A DNA stretch of 64,000 nt from Flammeovirga pectinis. GTDB taxonomy: Bacteria; Bacteroidota; Bacteroidia; Cytophagales; Flammeovirgaceae. This document shows positions 1 through 8,798 of the stretch, one piece after another. A program made the position numbers and the translations under genes. The DNA lies in assembly GCF_003970675.1 (NCBI RefSeq), contig NZ_CP034562.1, forward strand, positions 2,604,001 through 2,668,000, written 5' to 3'. A model generated the notes under the pieces. The model did not search any database and was not told the DNA's origin. It saw only the letters and a list, made by a program, of their open reading frames with translations. Position 1 is the stretch's first letter; every line of letters begins with the position of its first letter.

Positions 1-801
1 CCTTCTGGTCCTTTTCCTTATTATGAAGGAATGCACCGTATGATTAGTGGAAAATATTGGTTGGGTCTCTATTGGAGAAATAATAAATTTGATATCCCCT
101 TCCTTAAAGAATTATGTGAATTATGTCTAAAAACAAACATTGGCAAAATCACATTAACTCCATGGAAATCTTTTATAGTTAAAGGTATTGATAGTAAAAA
201 TATTATTAATTGGGAAAAGCTTTTAGGTAAATTTGGAATCAATGTAAGGCATTCCTCTCTTGAGTTAAATTGGCATTTACCAGTTTTAGATCAAGAAGCC
301 TTAGAATTAAAAAACTTCCTTGTACGTGCTTTAGACAAACAAGACATTAGTACTTATGGTTTAACTTTTACTATTAAAACAAAGCCTATCATACTATTTA
401 CTTCAGTGGTTATAGAAAGTATTCCATCAAGTAATAATGATATGTATAACGTTCTTTACGCTAAAGATTTTAATTGTAATGAACCGAAGTATACCACCTT
501 TGTTAAAAGAGTTCCTAAAGAGGCTATACCTCCTATTCTGATAGAATTGAGTCACCTTTATTATGAACAACTTGACAACAGCAATTATGGTGATGACAAA
601 CCTAAAAAATTGAATGCAACTTCTGTAATAGAAAAGGTTTACCAATGCCAAAGTTGTTTAAGTATTTATGACGAAAGTATTGGAATGCCAGATGAGGGAA
701 TACCTCAAAACACTAAATTTGAATCACTCCCTAGCTCATTTACGTGTCCATTATGTGATGCTAATAAAAATGAATTTACGGAAGTTGAAATGCCACGATA
801 A
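1..801 (+). CDS. Rubredoxin-domain protein with nitrite/sulfite-reductase-like half domain, 5' partial
   Basis: The frame is open from base 1, so the true start lies upstream; 266 codons are visible. The C-terminal 54 residues are a rubredoxin: CQSC and CPLC (Cys 206/209 and 239/242 counting from the first in-window ATG at 31) with the acidic DEGIP stretch between them, enough for one mononuclear Fe site. The part before it contains GKITLTPWKSFIVKGI, which resembles the ferredoxin-like half domain of nitrite/sulfite reductases; no siroheme cysteines are visible in this fragment. The usual Gly after each rubredoxin CxxC is replaced (Leu and Asp). The neighbouring moaE/moaD and the nearby nap operon suggest a role in nitrate/nitrite electron transfer. 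The rubredoxin call is secure; the half-domain and pathway assignments are inference. Confidence 0.7.
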   Translation, partial: PSGPFPYYEGMHRMISGKYWLGLYWRNNKFDIPFLKELCELCLKTNIGKITLTPWKSFIVKGIDSKNIINWEKLLGKFGINVRHSSLELNWHLPVLDQEALELKNFLVRALDKQDISTYGLTFTIKTKPIILFTSVVIESIPSSNNDMYNVLYAKDFNCNEPKYTTFVKRVPKEAIPPILIELSHLYYEQLDNSNYGDDKPKKLNATSVIEKVYQCQSCLSIYDESIGMPDEGIPQNTKFESLPSSFTCPLCDANKNEFTEVEMPR

Positions 802-865
802 TATAGATAGGCAGACATAATGCTATATTTTTATGGTAGCCTATTTATTTTTAATGTTGATAAAG

Positions 866-902
866 AAAGCCACTCCAATGAAAATTTGGCAGTGGCTTTT
901 TT
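866..902 (+). terminator. Intrinsic terminator after the rubredoxin gene
   Basis: AAAGCCACT pairs with AGTGGCTTT across a short loop and is followed by a T-run on the plus strand. It lies 65 bases past the rubredoxin stop and separates that gene from the convergent moaE. Confidence 0.75.
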
Positions 903-948
903 GTTGAGTTTATACCCATAAAATACGATAAAAATATCGACGAATTTA

Positions 949-1362
949 TTAAGGATGTGAAAACACCCAATGTGACCCATCTTCAAAATATTCTCGTTTC
1001 CAAATTGGGACTGTATCTTTTAAGGTATCAATAGCATATTGACATCCCTCAAAACTAGCTTTCCTATGGGGTGTAGATACAGCAATTACTACAGCAGTTT
1101 CTCCAACAAGGCAATCTCCTACCGCATGAACGATACTAACTTTATCCGCCTTGTATCTTTCTTTTACAGTATCCGCAATTTTACTCAATTCACTAATTGC
1201 CATCGGAGTGTAAGCTTCAAAAAATAATTTAGTTACTTTTTTACCAACTAAATTATCTCTTACTGTGCCGATAAATATATCTACAGCACCACAATAATCA
1301 GATTTTACACTATCAATAATATCTGATATATTAATATCCTTTTGTTCTTTTAACTCAATCAT
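949..1362 (-). CDS. moaE: Molybdopterin synthase catalytic subunit MoaE
   Basis: 137 residues, the usual MoaE length. MoaE is the large subunit of molybdopterin synthase and transfers sulfur from the MoaD C-terminus to precursor Z (cPMP) to form the molybdopterin dithiolene. The family signatures are visible: FIGTVRDN near the N-terminus, VGETAVVIAVSTPHR in the middle, and PIWKREYF near the C-terminus, whose lysine (about residue 122) corresponds to the catalytic lysine region. It follows moaD on the same strand with a 33-base gap, so the two subunits are co-transcribed. The cofactor would serve NapA encoded 10 kb away. Confidence 0.94.
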   Translation of the reverse strand: MIELKEQKDINISDIIDSVKSDYCGAVDIFIGTVRDNLVGKKVTKLFFEAYTPMAISELSKIADTVKERYKADKVSIVHAVGDCLVGETAVVIAVSTPHRKASFEGCQYAIDTLKDTVPIWKREYFEDGSHWVFSHP

Positions 1363-1395
1363 GAATTAATTATTTAATCTTAATACATCAAAAAA

Positions 1396-1635
1396 TCATC
1401 CCCCACTCATAGGAGGAATTAAAGCAACTTCATCTTCCTCTCTTAAAATTTCTTCACCTAAAGAGTGTTCACCGTTAACAGCTAAAGCTATAGATCTTAA
1501 TTTAGATAACTCAGGATATTCTTCTTTTAAAGATGATAGTAAATCTGCTGATGTCACCCCATCTTTTGTAAGTTTTTGCTCTAATATTGAAGATCCAATT
1601 ATATCTTTCGCTATACCAAAAAGTAAAATTTTCAT
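1396..1635 (-). CDS. moaD: Molybdopterin synthase sulfur-carrier subunit MoaD
   Basis: 79 residues with a ubiquitin-like (ThiS/MoaD) fold. The protein ends in PPMSGG; the terminal Gly-Gly is adenylated and thiocarboxylated to carry sulfur to MoaE. I start it at the ATG at 1635 (MKILLFGIAKD), which matches family N-termini; an in-frame GTG at 1650 would add five residues with no homology support. It lies between the nqr terminator and moaE, so the moaDE unit probably starts its own transcript in the 1636-1690 region, although no clear promoter box is seen there. Confidence 0.9.
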   Translation of the reverse strand: MKILLFGIAKDIIGSSILEQKLTKDGVTSADLLSSLKEEYPELSKLRSIALAVNGEHSLGEEILREEDEVALIPPMSGG

Positions 1636-1690
1636 AGCTTGAAATTGCACATTAGTTTTAAGAATAAAAAGAATAACTAATACATTATAA

Positions 1691-1724
1691 ACAAAAAAAG
1701 GTATCTCCCGAAGGAAATACCTTT
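1691..1724 (-). terminator. Terminator of the nqr operon
   Basis: On the minus strand AAAGGTAT pairs with ATACCTTT and is followed by a run of seven T. It lies just past the nqrE stop, so the nqr transcript ends here and does not continue into moaDE or into an nqrF gene. Confidence 0.8.
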
Positions 1725-1746
1725 TCTGTATTATCTCTTAAAAAGA

Positions 1747-2358
1747 TTATAAAGAAATACCCATGAATGACATAAATGCCAAGCCCATCAAACCAGTGAT
1801 GATAAATGTGATACCTAAACCTTTTAATGGAGCAGGAACGTTAGAATACTTCATTTTCTCACGGATAGCCGCAAGTGCGATGATAGCAAGTAACCAACCT
1901 AAACCAGAAGAGAATCCATATACTGTAGATTCAACAATAGTGTAATCTCTTGGAACCATAAAGAATGCAGCACCCAAAATTGAGCAGTTTACCGCAATCA
2001 ATGGTAAGAAAATACCTAATGAACCATACAATGATGGAGAGAATTTCTCAATTACCATTTCAACCAATTGTACCGTTGAAGCTACAACTGCGATGAAAAG
2101 GATATATGTCAAGAAAGATAAGTCTACGTTAGCATAAGATTCGCTAATCCAAGACAAAGCACCTTCTTGTAAAATATAATTATAAACAAGCCAGTTTAAT
2201 GGTACAGTAATCGTTAATACAAACGTTACCGCTGCGCCTAAACCTAATGCTGTGTCTACTTTCTTTGATACGGCCAAATAAGAACACATACCTAAGAAAT
2301 AAGCAAACACCATGTTGTCGATAAAAATCGACTTGACTGCGAGATTTAATAAATCCAT
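1747..2358 (-). CDS. nqrE: Na+-translocating NADH:quinone reductase subunit E
   Basis: 203 residues, about six transmembrane helices; NqrE/RnfA family. The N-terminus ([24 protein letters not shown]) with its membrane-embedded cysteine, and the later [11 protein letters not shown] segment, carry the half-channel cysteines typical of the NqrD/NqrE pair that bind an intramembrane Fe centre. NqrE helps carry electrons across the membrane during sodium pumping. It is last in nqrABCDE, 32 bases after nqrD, and is followed by a strong terminator where nqrF is normally found. Confidence 0.96.
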   Translation of the reverse strand: MDLLNLAVKSIFIDNMVFAYFLGMCSYLAVSKKVDTALGLGAAVTFVLTITVPLNWLVYNYILQEGALSWISESYANVDLSFLTYILFIAVVASTVQLVEMVIEKFSPSLYGSLGIFLPLIAVNCSILGAAFFMVPRDYTIVESTVYGFSSGLGWLLAIIALAAIREKMKYSNVPAPLKGLGITFIITGLMGLAFMSFMGISL

Positions 2359-2390
2359 TATTTCGTCGTCTTTTTAATGTTAATGATGTT

Positions 2391-3038
2391 CTAAGCTTCT
2401 TCTACGTAACCGTTTCTCCAACGCTGTACCCAAATAATAAGACCAATTAAGATGAATGCACCCACTGGTGAAGTCATAAGGCCATTATTTACATAAGCTT
2501 CTGGAAGAACACGGATATCAAATAAAGTACCTGATCCTAACAATTCTCTAAAGAATGCTACTACCAAGATTACCCATGCATAACCAAATGATGAACCAAG
2601 ACCATCAAGAATTGAATCATAAGGTTTGTTTGCCATTGCAAATGCTTCTAGACGTCCCATTACAATACAGTTTGTAATGATTAGACCTACATATACACCT
2701 ACAACTTTAGATACATCATATAGATAAGCTTTTAACACTTGATCTACGATAATTACAAGAGATGCTACAATACCCAACTGAACGATAATACGGATACGTT
2801 GAGGGATAGCATTACGTAAAAGAGATACAATTAAGTTAGAGAAAATCACTACAAATGTTACGGCAATTGCCATTACTAATGTAGGTTCTAACTTAGAAGT
2901 AACCGCCAATGCAGAACAGATACCCAATACCTGTACGGTAACTGGGTTATCATCATCTAAAGGATCAGTCACGATTGCTTTTCTTCTCTTTGAGAATAAA
3001 GCTTCAGACTTTTTTGCTGCTACAGTTTCTGTGCTCAT
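2391..3038 (-). CDS. nqrD: Na+-translocating NADH:quinone reductase subunit D
   Basis: 215 residues, NqrD/RnfE family. The first 30 residues are hydrophilic; then come about six membrane helices. The segments VQVLGICSALAVTSKLEPTL and LIITNCIVMGRLEAFA hold the two conserved cysteines that, with those of NqrE, coordinate the intramembrane iron centre. It is fourth in nqrABCDE. The ATG at 3038 gives a family-length protein. Confidence 0.96.
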   Translation of the reverse strand: MSTETVAAKKSEALFSKRRKAIVTDPLDDDNPVTVQVLGICSALAVTSKLEPTLVMAIAVTFVVIFSNLIVSLLRNAIPQRIRIIVQLGIVASLVIIVDQVLKAYLYDVSKVVGVYVGLIITNCIVMGRLEAFAMANKPYDSILDGLGSSFGYAWVILVVAFFRELLGSGTLFDIRVLPEAYVNNGLMTSPVGAFILIGLIIWVQRWRNGYVEEA

Positions 3039-3076
3039 GTCTTTCGTTTATTATTTATTTAAACAAAAATTTCGAA

Positions 3077-3814
3077 CTACTGGGCCATAGAAACCGCAGA
3101 AGTACCTTTTTCTTTATTAATGAATGGCTCGTAAGCTTTTAAATATCTACTCACCATCTCATTTAAACCGTTAGCTGTTAAAGTTGCACCAGACATACCA
3201 TCTACTTCATCAGTAGGTAAACCTGAGTGACCTTCACCTTTAACCATTACGATTGGTGTGAATTTACCACCATTAAAGATTTTTTTACCTTTGTAACGGT
3301 CTTGAATTTGAGCATCGCCAATTCTAGCACCCAAACCTGGAGTTTCTCCTTTATGAGAGAAAACAACACCTTTTACAGTTACTAAATCTGCATCTAATGC
3401 AAAATAACCCCAGATATCATTCCATAACCCATAACCATACATTGGTAGAATATAACTATCAACAGATTTACCATCTTCGCTCATAAATTTATAAACTGGT
3501 AAAACTGCATCTTGTCCATTCTTTAACTTCTTCCATTCTTTCGAAATATCTAATTTCGCAAGATTATCAGGAGTAATTGCTTCTCCAGCACTATTTACAA
3601 CAGAAATTCTTTTGTCATAAATAGTAGCCATTTCAGCTTTTGATGCTTCACTCATTTCTGGTAATACTGAAAGCATAATTTGCTTTTTAGTATCAAGAGC
3701 TACTTCTTCTTTTTGCTTCGCATTTAGCGAAACTGCAGTAAACGACAAAACACCACCTAAGATGATTGTCATTGCTACTGCAAAACCGATGACATACCCG
3801 TTAGACTGTTGCAC
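3077..3814 (-). CDS. nqrC: Na+-translocating NADH:quinone reductase subunit C
   Basis: 245 residues: one N-terminal membrane helix (about residues 7-30) and a periplasmic FMN-binding domain. DGMSGATLT near residue 206 contains the SGAT motif whose threonine (about 211) carries covalent FMN. The start is GTG at 3814, overlapping the end of nqrB by 14 bases; no ATG exists before the helix, and QQSNGYVIGFAVAM matches family N-termini, so the GTG and the coupled overlap look genuine. The C-terminal tail (KGTSAVSMAQ) is slightly longer than usual. Confidence 0.95.
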   Translation of the reverse strand: MQQSNGYVIGFAVAMTIILGGVLSFTAVSLNAKQKEEVALDTKKQIMLSVLPEMSEASKAEMATIYDKRISVVNSAGEAITPDNLAKLDISKEWKKLKNGQDAVLPVYKFMSEDGKSVDSYILPMYGYGLWNDIWGYFALDADLVTVKGVVFSHKGETPGLGARIGDAQIQDRYKGKKIFNGGKFTPIVMVKGEGHSGLPTDEVDGMSGATLTANGLNEMVSRYLKAYEPFINKEKGTSAVSMAQ

Positions 3815-5006
3815 GTTTTAATCTTCGTTTTTTGTTTGCAGATACTACATAGTGGTCAATCAATGGAGCTAATACATTCCCAAGAAGAATAGCTAACATG
3901 ATGCCTTCAGGGTACGCTGGGTTTAATACACGGATAATTACCGTCATTACACCAATTAACGCACCATAAATCCACTTACCAGTACTAGTCTGAGAAGCAG
4001 AAACTGGGTCTGTTGCCATAAATACAATACCAAATGCAAAACCACCAACAATTAAGTGATAGTAAGCAGGCATTGCTAAATATGTATGATCACCAGCAAA
4101 GATGTTTAATATAAAACCCATTGCTAATGCACCAACTACACCAGATAAAATAATTCTATAATCAGCAACTTTAGTCCAGATTAATACTATTGCACCAACC
4201 AAACACATTAAAGCTGAAGTTTCTCCAATTGAACCAGGTATTAAACCTAAGAATGAATTTGTAGCTACATCTTGTGAGCTAGATGCCCATAAAACGCTAT
4301 TTGCTACAAAATCTGCTACAGGTTGCCCTGCTTTCTGTGCTTCAACAGCTAAACCTAAGAATGTTGCACCAGTGTAACCATCTACAGTTGCTGCATCTCC
4401 TAAGTACGTCCATACAGAATCACCAGAAATGGCTGCTGGGTAAGCGAAGTATAAAAATGCACGTGCTGTTAAAGCAACGTTCAAGATATTCATACCAACA
4501 CCTCCAAATACCTCCTTAGCTATTAATACTGCAAATGCAGAAGCTAAAGCTACTTGCCATAAAGGAATAGTAGCAGGTAATACCAAAGGAATTAAGATAC
4601 CTGTTACTAGGAATCCTTCTGTAATTGGGTGACTTCTAAAAACTGCAAAAGCAGCCTCTACAATACCACCAGCTGCATAAGAAACAATAATGATTGGTAA
4701 AGCTAATTGTATACCGATCCAAAATTGCTCACCTACAGATGATGCCTCACCTGTAGAAATATGATGTTGATAACCAACATTCCATAAACCGAAGACGATT
4801 GCAGGAAGTAGTGCTATCACTACAGTCATCATGACACGTTTTAAATCAACCGCATCACGAACCTGAACACCTTTCGCTTTTGTTACCTCCGGAGGGGTAA
4901 ACATAAACGTTTCACCTGCTTCAAAAACATAGTAAAGCTTTTCAAGCTTACCACCTTTTTCGAACATAGGCTTTTGTTTCTCTAAGAGATCGTGTAAGAA
5001 TTTCAT
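3801..5006 (-). CDS. nqrB: Na+-translocating NADH:quinone reductase subunit B
   Basis: 401 residues with about ten membrane helices; NqrB/RnfD family. The covalent FMN site reads DGYTGATF, with Thr 215 as attachment residue; the first serine of the usual SGAT is Thr here. NqrB also binds riboflavin and is the main Na+-channel subunit. The N-terminal amphipathic stretch (HDLLEKQKPMFEKGG) is typical. Its end overlaps the nqrC start by 14 bases, suggesting translational coupling. Confidence 0.96.
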   Translation of the reverse strand: MKFLHDLLEKQKPMFEKGGKLEKLYYVFEAGETFMFTPPEVTKAKGVQVRDAVDLKRVMMTVVIALLPAIVFGLWNVGYQHHISTGEASSVGEQFWIGIQLALPIIIVSYAAGGIVEAAFAVFRSHPITEGFLVTGILIPLVLPATIPLWQVALASAFAVLIAKEVFGGVGMNILNVALTARAFLYFAYPAAISGDSVWTYLGDAATVDGYTGATFLGLAVEAQKAGQPVADFVANSVLWASSSQDVATNSFLGLIPGSIGETSALMCLVGAIVLIWTKVADYRIILSGVVGALAMGFILNIFAGDHTYLAMPAYYHLIVGGFAFGIVFMATDPVSASQTSTGKWIYGALIGVMTVIIRVLNPAYPEGIMLAILLGNVLAPLIDHYVVSANKKRRLKRATV

Positions 5007-5047
5007 TCTTTATAAGATATTTTACTTCTTAATAATTGTGCACCAAA

Positions 5048-6406
5048 TTAATCTAAACGCATAGTATCAAGACCTTGACGTACAATTTTTTGAATATCAT
5101 GCTTAGATACATCAATGAATTCACAAAGAGCAAAATCCTCTTCAGCAATTTCATAAATACCTAAAGCTTCCATATTCTCATAATCATATGCAAGAATTGC
5201 CTTAAGAAGATACATTGGATAAATATCCATAGGAACTACTTTCTCGAAGCTACCAGTTACAGCAAAAGGTCTGTCTTGACCATTTGTGTTTGTATCTAGT
5301 GCATATTCTTTAGAAGTACCTCCAAGTAAGCCAAAGGCTTTGTGGAAACTTAAACGGTTTGTGATAGGTGCTAACCAACCATCAGATAAGAAGAAACGTG
5401 CTTTATTTCCTTCTGATAAGGCTGTAATCATGTTAGAGTAATATCCTAAGAAACCGTCTTTAGGGATAGAATATCCTGTTAAGATGTTACCAGAAACAAC
5501 ACGAACATTATTACTTTTAATTTTAGCAGCTGCAATTGTATCTACTGATGCACCAAGGTATGTTTCAACATATTCTGGTTTGTCCACTTCAGGACCAGCA
5601 ACAGCAATCACTTTTTTAGCATCGTACTTTCCTTCTTTGAAAAGTTTACCAATTTGTGCTAAGCCTTCTGGAGTAATTGTCCAAACAACATCTGCAGCAC
5701 TAGTTACAGGTGCTGTATGATGTATTTGTACACCAACGTTACCTGCAGGGTGAGCTCCAGTAAATTTGTTTTTATCAACTCCTACAATCCCATCAAACAA
5801 TGCTGATGGTTTTGCACCATTTTGACCCAAGAACACCTTTGGAGCAAACTTTTTAAGAACATCAATACCCGCTTGGATAAATTTTTCTTGTCCTTTTAAA
5901 GTGAACTCATAATTTGGTGCCAAAGGATGGCTATCAAATGCTGACACAAAAATAGCTCTCGGAGAGTCTGATGGATCTGCAACTATTGCATAAGGACGAC
6001 GAATTAATTGTGGCCAAACACCACTTTCTAGCATTACTGCTTTCGCGTCTTCCGCACTAACCTGATCAATCGGTTTTACCGGGAATTCTTTGTATTCAAT
6101 TTGCTTGTCTGCTTTCACAACAATTGCAAGCAATTTACGACGTTCTCCTCGTTGAATTTCAACGATTTCGCCGCTTACAGGTGAAGTATATTTTATTACA
6201 TCTAGTTTCCCATCAATTAAGATAGGGTCACCTGCCTTTACTTTCTCGCCAACTTTCACCAAAGATTTCGGGCGAATCATGCCTGGAAAATCTTCTGGTT
6301 TTATGGCAAATCTTGTGGTTGTATCAATATTTTTAGCAATGCTTTCTTCAGCTTTGCCCACTAGTTTGATATCAAACCCTTGTTTTAATCTCACGTTATT
6401 AGACAT
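5048..6406 (-). CDS. nqrA: Na+-translocating NADH:quinone reductase subunit A
   Basis: 452 residues, the peripheral NqrA subunit that contributes to the ubiquinone/menaquinone reaction site. Family features include the early biotinyl-like/RnfC-like segment (KSLVKVGEKVKAGDPILIDG), the P-V-S-G-E-I-V-E-I-Q-R-G-E-R-R motif, and the conserved C-terminal CEFIDVSKHDIQKIVRQGLD. It is the first gene of nqrABCDE; the operon promoter should lie in the 238-base gap before it. Confidence 0.96.
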   Translation of the reverse strand: MSNNVRLKQGFDIKLVGKAEESIAKNIDTTTRFAIKPEDFPGMIRPKSLVKVGEKVKAGDPILIDGKLDVIKYTSPVSGEIVEIQRGERRKLLAIVVKADKQIEYKEFPVKPIDQVSAEDAKAVMLESGVWPQLIRRPYAIVADPSDSPRAIFVSAFDSHPLAPNYEFTLKGQEKFIQAGIDVLKKFAPKVFLGQNGAKPSALFDGIVGVDKNKFTGAHPAGNVGVQIHHTAPVTSAADVVWTITPEGLAQIGKLFKEGKYDAKKVIAVAGPEVDKPEYVETYLGASVDTIAAAKIKSNNVRVVSGNILTGYSIPKDGFLGYYSNMITALSEGNKARFFLSDGWLAPITNRLSFHKAFGLLGGTSKEYALDTNTNGQDRPFAVTGSFEKVVPMDIYPMYLLKAILAYDYENMEALGIYEIAEEDFALCEFIDVSKHDIQKIVRQGLDTMRLD

Positions 6407-6450
6407 CGGATATTATCGAGTGACAGAGTAAACGCTCCTATTTTTCAACG

Positions 6451-6458
6451 CAAACTTA
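6451..6458 (-). promoter_or_regulatory. Candidate -7 box for nqrA
   Basis: Minus-strand TAAGTTTG fits the Bacteroidota consensus TAnnTTTG and lies 45 bases before the nqrA ATG. No TTG -33 element at 17-23 bases spacing is seen, so this is a partial match. Confidence 0.35.
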
Positions 6459-6644
6459 CTAAATTTTGCAACGCTTTAAAAATGACTTTAGAAGTGATTT
6501 TATTAGAATTTCTAAAAAAAGGTGAATACCCTATAAATTTAACTAATGCATTAACAAAAAATTTATGACTATGATTATATAAAAAAATGTAAATTTAGAC
6601 GTTACTAGTATAGAAGGTCACAAATTAAACTATAAGCGTTAATC

Positions 6645-7028
6645 ATGAACAATACAGAAGTCACTGCAATTTGGGAACAAATCAAGCATAGAAAAGATGT
6701 TGCAAAAGTACATAATCTACACTTTATCAAGGTAGTAGACTCTTCTTTAGAAAACCCGCATTTAATAACATGGGACTTTTACAATAAAGAAGTTTGCATC
6801 TCTGAAGTGCCTTATGTTAATAAAGTAGATGATGAACCAATCAATTTAAAAGACTACAAATATCTTTGGGTAATAAGTGATAATCCGAACGAACAAGCGT
6901 TATTTAGAATCTTACTAAATAACGATGGTAGATCTTTAAATCTCAAAACATTGTTTCATCCTGCTCATCAAAATCAAAATTTAAAAGTGAAATATTTACC
7001 TTTTACTGCTAATTCAGTAGAGGCATAA
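6645..7028 (+). CDS. Hypothetical protein, 127 aa
   Basis: I do not recognise a family. The 127-residue protein is soluble, without a signal peptide or membrane helix, and has a mixed alpha/beta look with a hydrophobic core segment (DYKYLWVISDNPNEQALFRIL). One cysteine (EVCIS). It is a single-gene unit: divergent from nqrA with a 238-base AT-rich gap, and ended by a strong hairpin. Codon use resembles its neighbours. The ATG at 6645 is the only sensible start. Confidence 0.65.
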   Translation: MNNTEVTAIWEQIKHRKDVAKVHNLHFIKVVDSSLENPHLITWDFYNKEVCISEVPYVNKVDDEPINLKDYKYLWVISDNPNEQALFRILLNNDGRSLNLKTLFHPAHQNQNLKVKYLPFTANSVEA

Positions 7029-7030
7029 GA

Positions 7031-7065
7031 AAAAAGGGAGACTGTTTACGTCTCCCTTTCTTTTT
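7031..7065. terminator. Bidirectional terminator
   Basis: AAAGGGAGAC pairs with GTCTCCCTTT over a 7-base loop, with T-runs on both strands. It serves the convergent genes ending at 7028 and 7064; the tail overlaps the stop codon of the nitroreductase gene. Confidence 0.85.
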
Positions 7066-7795
7066 ATCTTTCAAAAATAACTTCTTGATTTGGCACCCGA
7101 ACCCTATCATTATAGACTCCTCCTTCCCCAGCAGGGCCACAACCTATTATCATGCTTATTTCAGCATCTTTAGGTAAGTCTAATAGCTTCTTAAGTCGTT
7201 TACTATCAAAACCCTCCATAGGGCAAGTATCATAACCTTCTGCTTTCATGCTATACATAAACGTCATTGCTGCTAATGATACGCTTTTATGCAATGTCAC
7301 GCGAACATCAGTTTTTGTTACTTGACGTACCATTGGACGTTTTGTGCCTACATACCAAGAGTATAATTTTTTAAATACGCTTCGTACACCTAACTTATCA
7401 TTATTATAAAGGATAGGAATAAGTTTTTGGTAATAACTTAATGCTCTATTTTTATCTTTATCTTCCATTTCTTCAGGAAAAGAAGATTTCATTTTATCTA
7501 AATTAAAAGCAGTTCTATCTTTCCATAAAGATGGTCGAACAACAAATAGCACTAATTCTCTTGCTGTTGTTGCTGCTTTTTGTTTCATACAGTTTTCTGC
7601 AACTTCTTTTTTTAATGCATCTGAAGAAATTCTATAGAACTCCCACATTTGCATATTTGAACTGTTTGGTGATAAAGTTGCTCTCTCTAAACTCCTCTGA
7701 ACAGCATTATGGTCAAATTCTTGCTCTTGATCATATATTCTTACTGAACGTCTTGCTTGAACAAGATCATCAAAATACTTGGCGTCGGTAGTCAT
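7064..7795 (-). CDS. Nitroreductase-family flavoprotein
   Basis: 243 residues. The N-terminal RRSVRIYD and TLSPNSSNMQMWEFYR blocks are the FMN-binding signature of the nitroreductase fold, and the C-terminal GCGPAGEGGVYNDRVRVP resembles the conserved end. Members are NAD(P)H-dependent FMN enzymes acting on nitro compounds, quinones or other substrates; the physiological substrate cannot be read from sequence. An insertion of about 40 residues in the middle (EDKDKNRALSYYQ onward) makes it longer than the minimal family. Single-gene unit with its own -7 box. Confidence 0.85.
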   Translation of the reverse strand: MTTDAKYFDDLVQARRSVRIYDQEQEFDHNAVQRSLERATLSPNSSNMQMWEFYRISSDALKKEVAENCMKQKAATTARELVLFVVRPSLWKDRTAFNLDKMKSSFPEEMEDKDKNRALSYYQKLIPILYNNDKLGVRSVFKKLYSWYVGTKRPMVRQVTKTDVRVTLHKSVSLAAMTFMYSMKAEGYDTCPMEGFDSKRLKKLLDLPKDAEISMIIGCGPAGEGGVYNDRVRVPNQEVIFER

Positions 7796-7846
7796 TATTC
7801 TTTTCTGATTTATTAACTTAAGCGTCAGTTTTTAAAGACGATTTCG

Positions 7847-7854
7847 CAAATATA
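7847..7854 (-). promoter_or_regulatory. Candidate -7 box for the nitroreductase gene
   Basis: Minus-strand TATATTTG matches TAnnTTTG, 52 bases before the ATG. The nearest TTG is at 24 bases spacing, slightly longer than the consensus. Confidence 0.4.
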
Positions 7855-7941
7855 ACATCAATCAAGAAGAAATAGTCTCAAATGATTGATTTTCAATTAC
7901 TAATAATTTTAAAGCATCAAATTTAATCAAAAAAAATAATT

Positions 7942-8754
7942 ATGATAAAGTTCATTTCTAAACTAACAACAATTATAGGCTTAATTGGATTAGCATTTTT
8001 AGTACACTCTTGTGGTAGTGACTCTGAAGAAGTACCTGTAGGAGAAGACGGAAAAGTGGTTATCAACATAAACGATCAATCGATTTATGAAGATAGCGAA
8101 GACATTGAAATCATTATTAAAGATTCAAAAGGCACAACAGTAAAAACAGGTAATTTAACAGAGATGCTAGAAGTTTCTGATTGTACTAATGCAACAGCAT
8201 CAAATGGTGTAATTTTAGCTGATTTGGCTCCAGGAGATTATACTCTTACTGCACTTGAAATCAACGGATATTATCAATTTGGTAGTAAAGGTGAAATTGA
8301 ATTTAATATTACAAGTAATGGTTGTAAACTTATTTCATTAGGAAACTCATCTTATCCACAAGAATTTTTAAAAGGAAAAGTATCTTTCTTTGCAGATAAT
8401 ACTGTTGGTTTTACAAAACAACAAATTACAATTACAATCACGGATAAAAATGATGACGAAGTTGAAACTGGACATTTAAGACAATATGCTACAAATCCAA
8501 ATTGTGGTGAAGAATCTAAAACGTCTGTTTACACAGTTTATTTACCCGATGGCGATTTTAATGTATATGCTGTAGAAGCTGATTTAGAAGATACACAAGG
8601 CGCTTGGTTTACTGGCTTAGAAGGTTATAAAATGACAGTAACTATCGAAAGTTGTCAGAGATTTAAGCTCGGAGAAGATCCATTTGAAGAAAGAGACAAT
8701 CCAAATGCAAGGTTAAAAGGCTTAAGTATTTTATCAATAACTGCAATGCAGTAA
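7942..8754 (+). CDS. Lipoprotein with two tandem cysteine-paired repeats
   Basis: 270 residues. The signal peptide ends in a lipobox (LVHSC, Cys about 24) followed by GSDSEE, an acidic lipoprotein N-terminus common in Bacteroidota. The mature protein is two similar beta-rich halves of about 105 residues. Each has an extended strand block (VVININDQ..IEIIIKD; VSFFADN..QITITITD), a cysteine (SDCTNA; NPNCGEE), a 'dG-ytl-ald' hairpin (PGDYTLTALEI; DGDFNVYAVEA) and a final cysteine before a lysine/leucine strand (NGCKLISLG; ESCQRFKLG). This suggests duplicated Ig/CNA-B-like sandwiches each with one disulfide. Function unknown. No operon partner. Confidence 0.75.
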   Translation: MIKFISKLTTIIGLIGLAFLVHSCGSDSEEVPVGEDGKVVININDQSIYEDSEDIEIIIKDSKGTTVKTGNLTEMLEVSDCTNATASNGVILADLAPGDYTLTALEINGYYQFGSKGEIEFNITSNGCKLISLGNSSYPQEFLKGKVSFFADNTVGFTKQQITITITDKNDDEVETGHLRQYATNPNCGEESKTSVYTVYLPDGDFNVYAVEADLEDTQGAWFTGLEGYKMTVTIESCQRFKLGEDPFEERDNPNARLKGLSILSITAMQ

Positions 8755-8760
8755 TAAATA

Positions 8761-8798
8761 AAAAAGGTTGACATTTTTAAAAATGTCAACCTTTTTTT
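8761..8798. terminator. Bidirectional terminator
   Basis: An 18-base perfect inverted repeat, AAAAAGGTTGACATTTTT followed directly by its complement, with T-runs on both sides. It serves the lipoprotein gene and the convergent moaA, overlapping the moaA stop. Confidence 0.88.
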
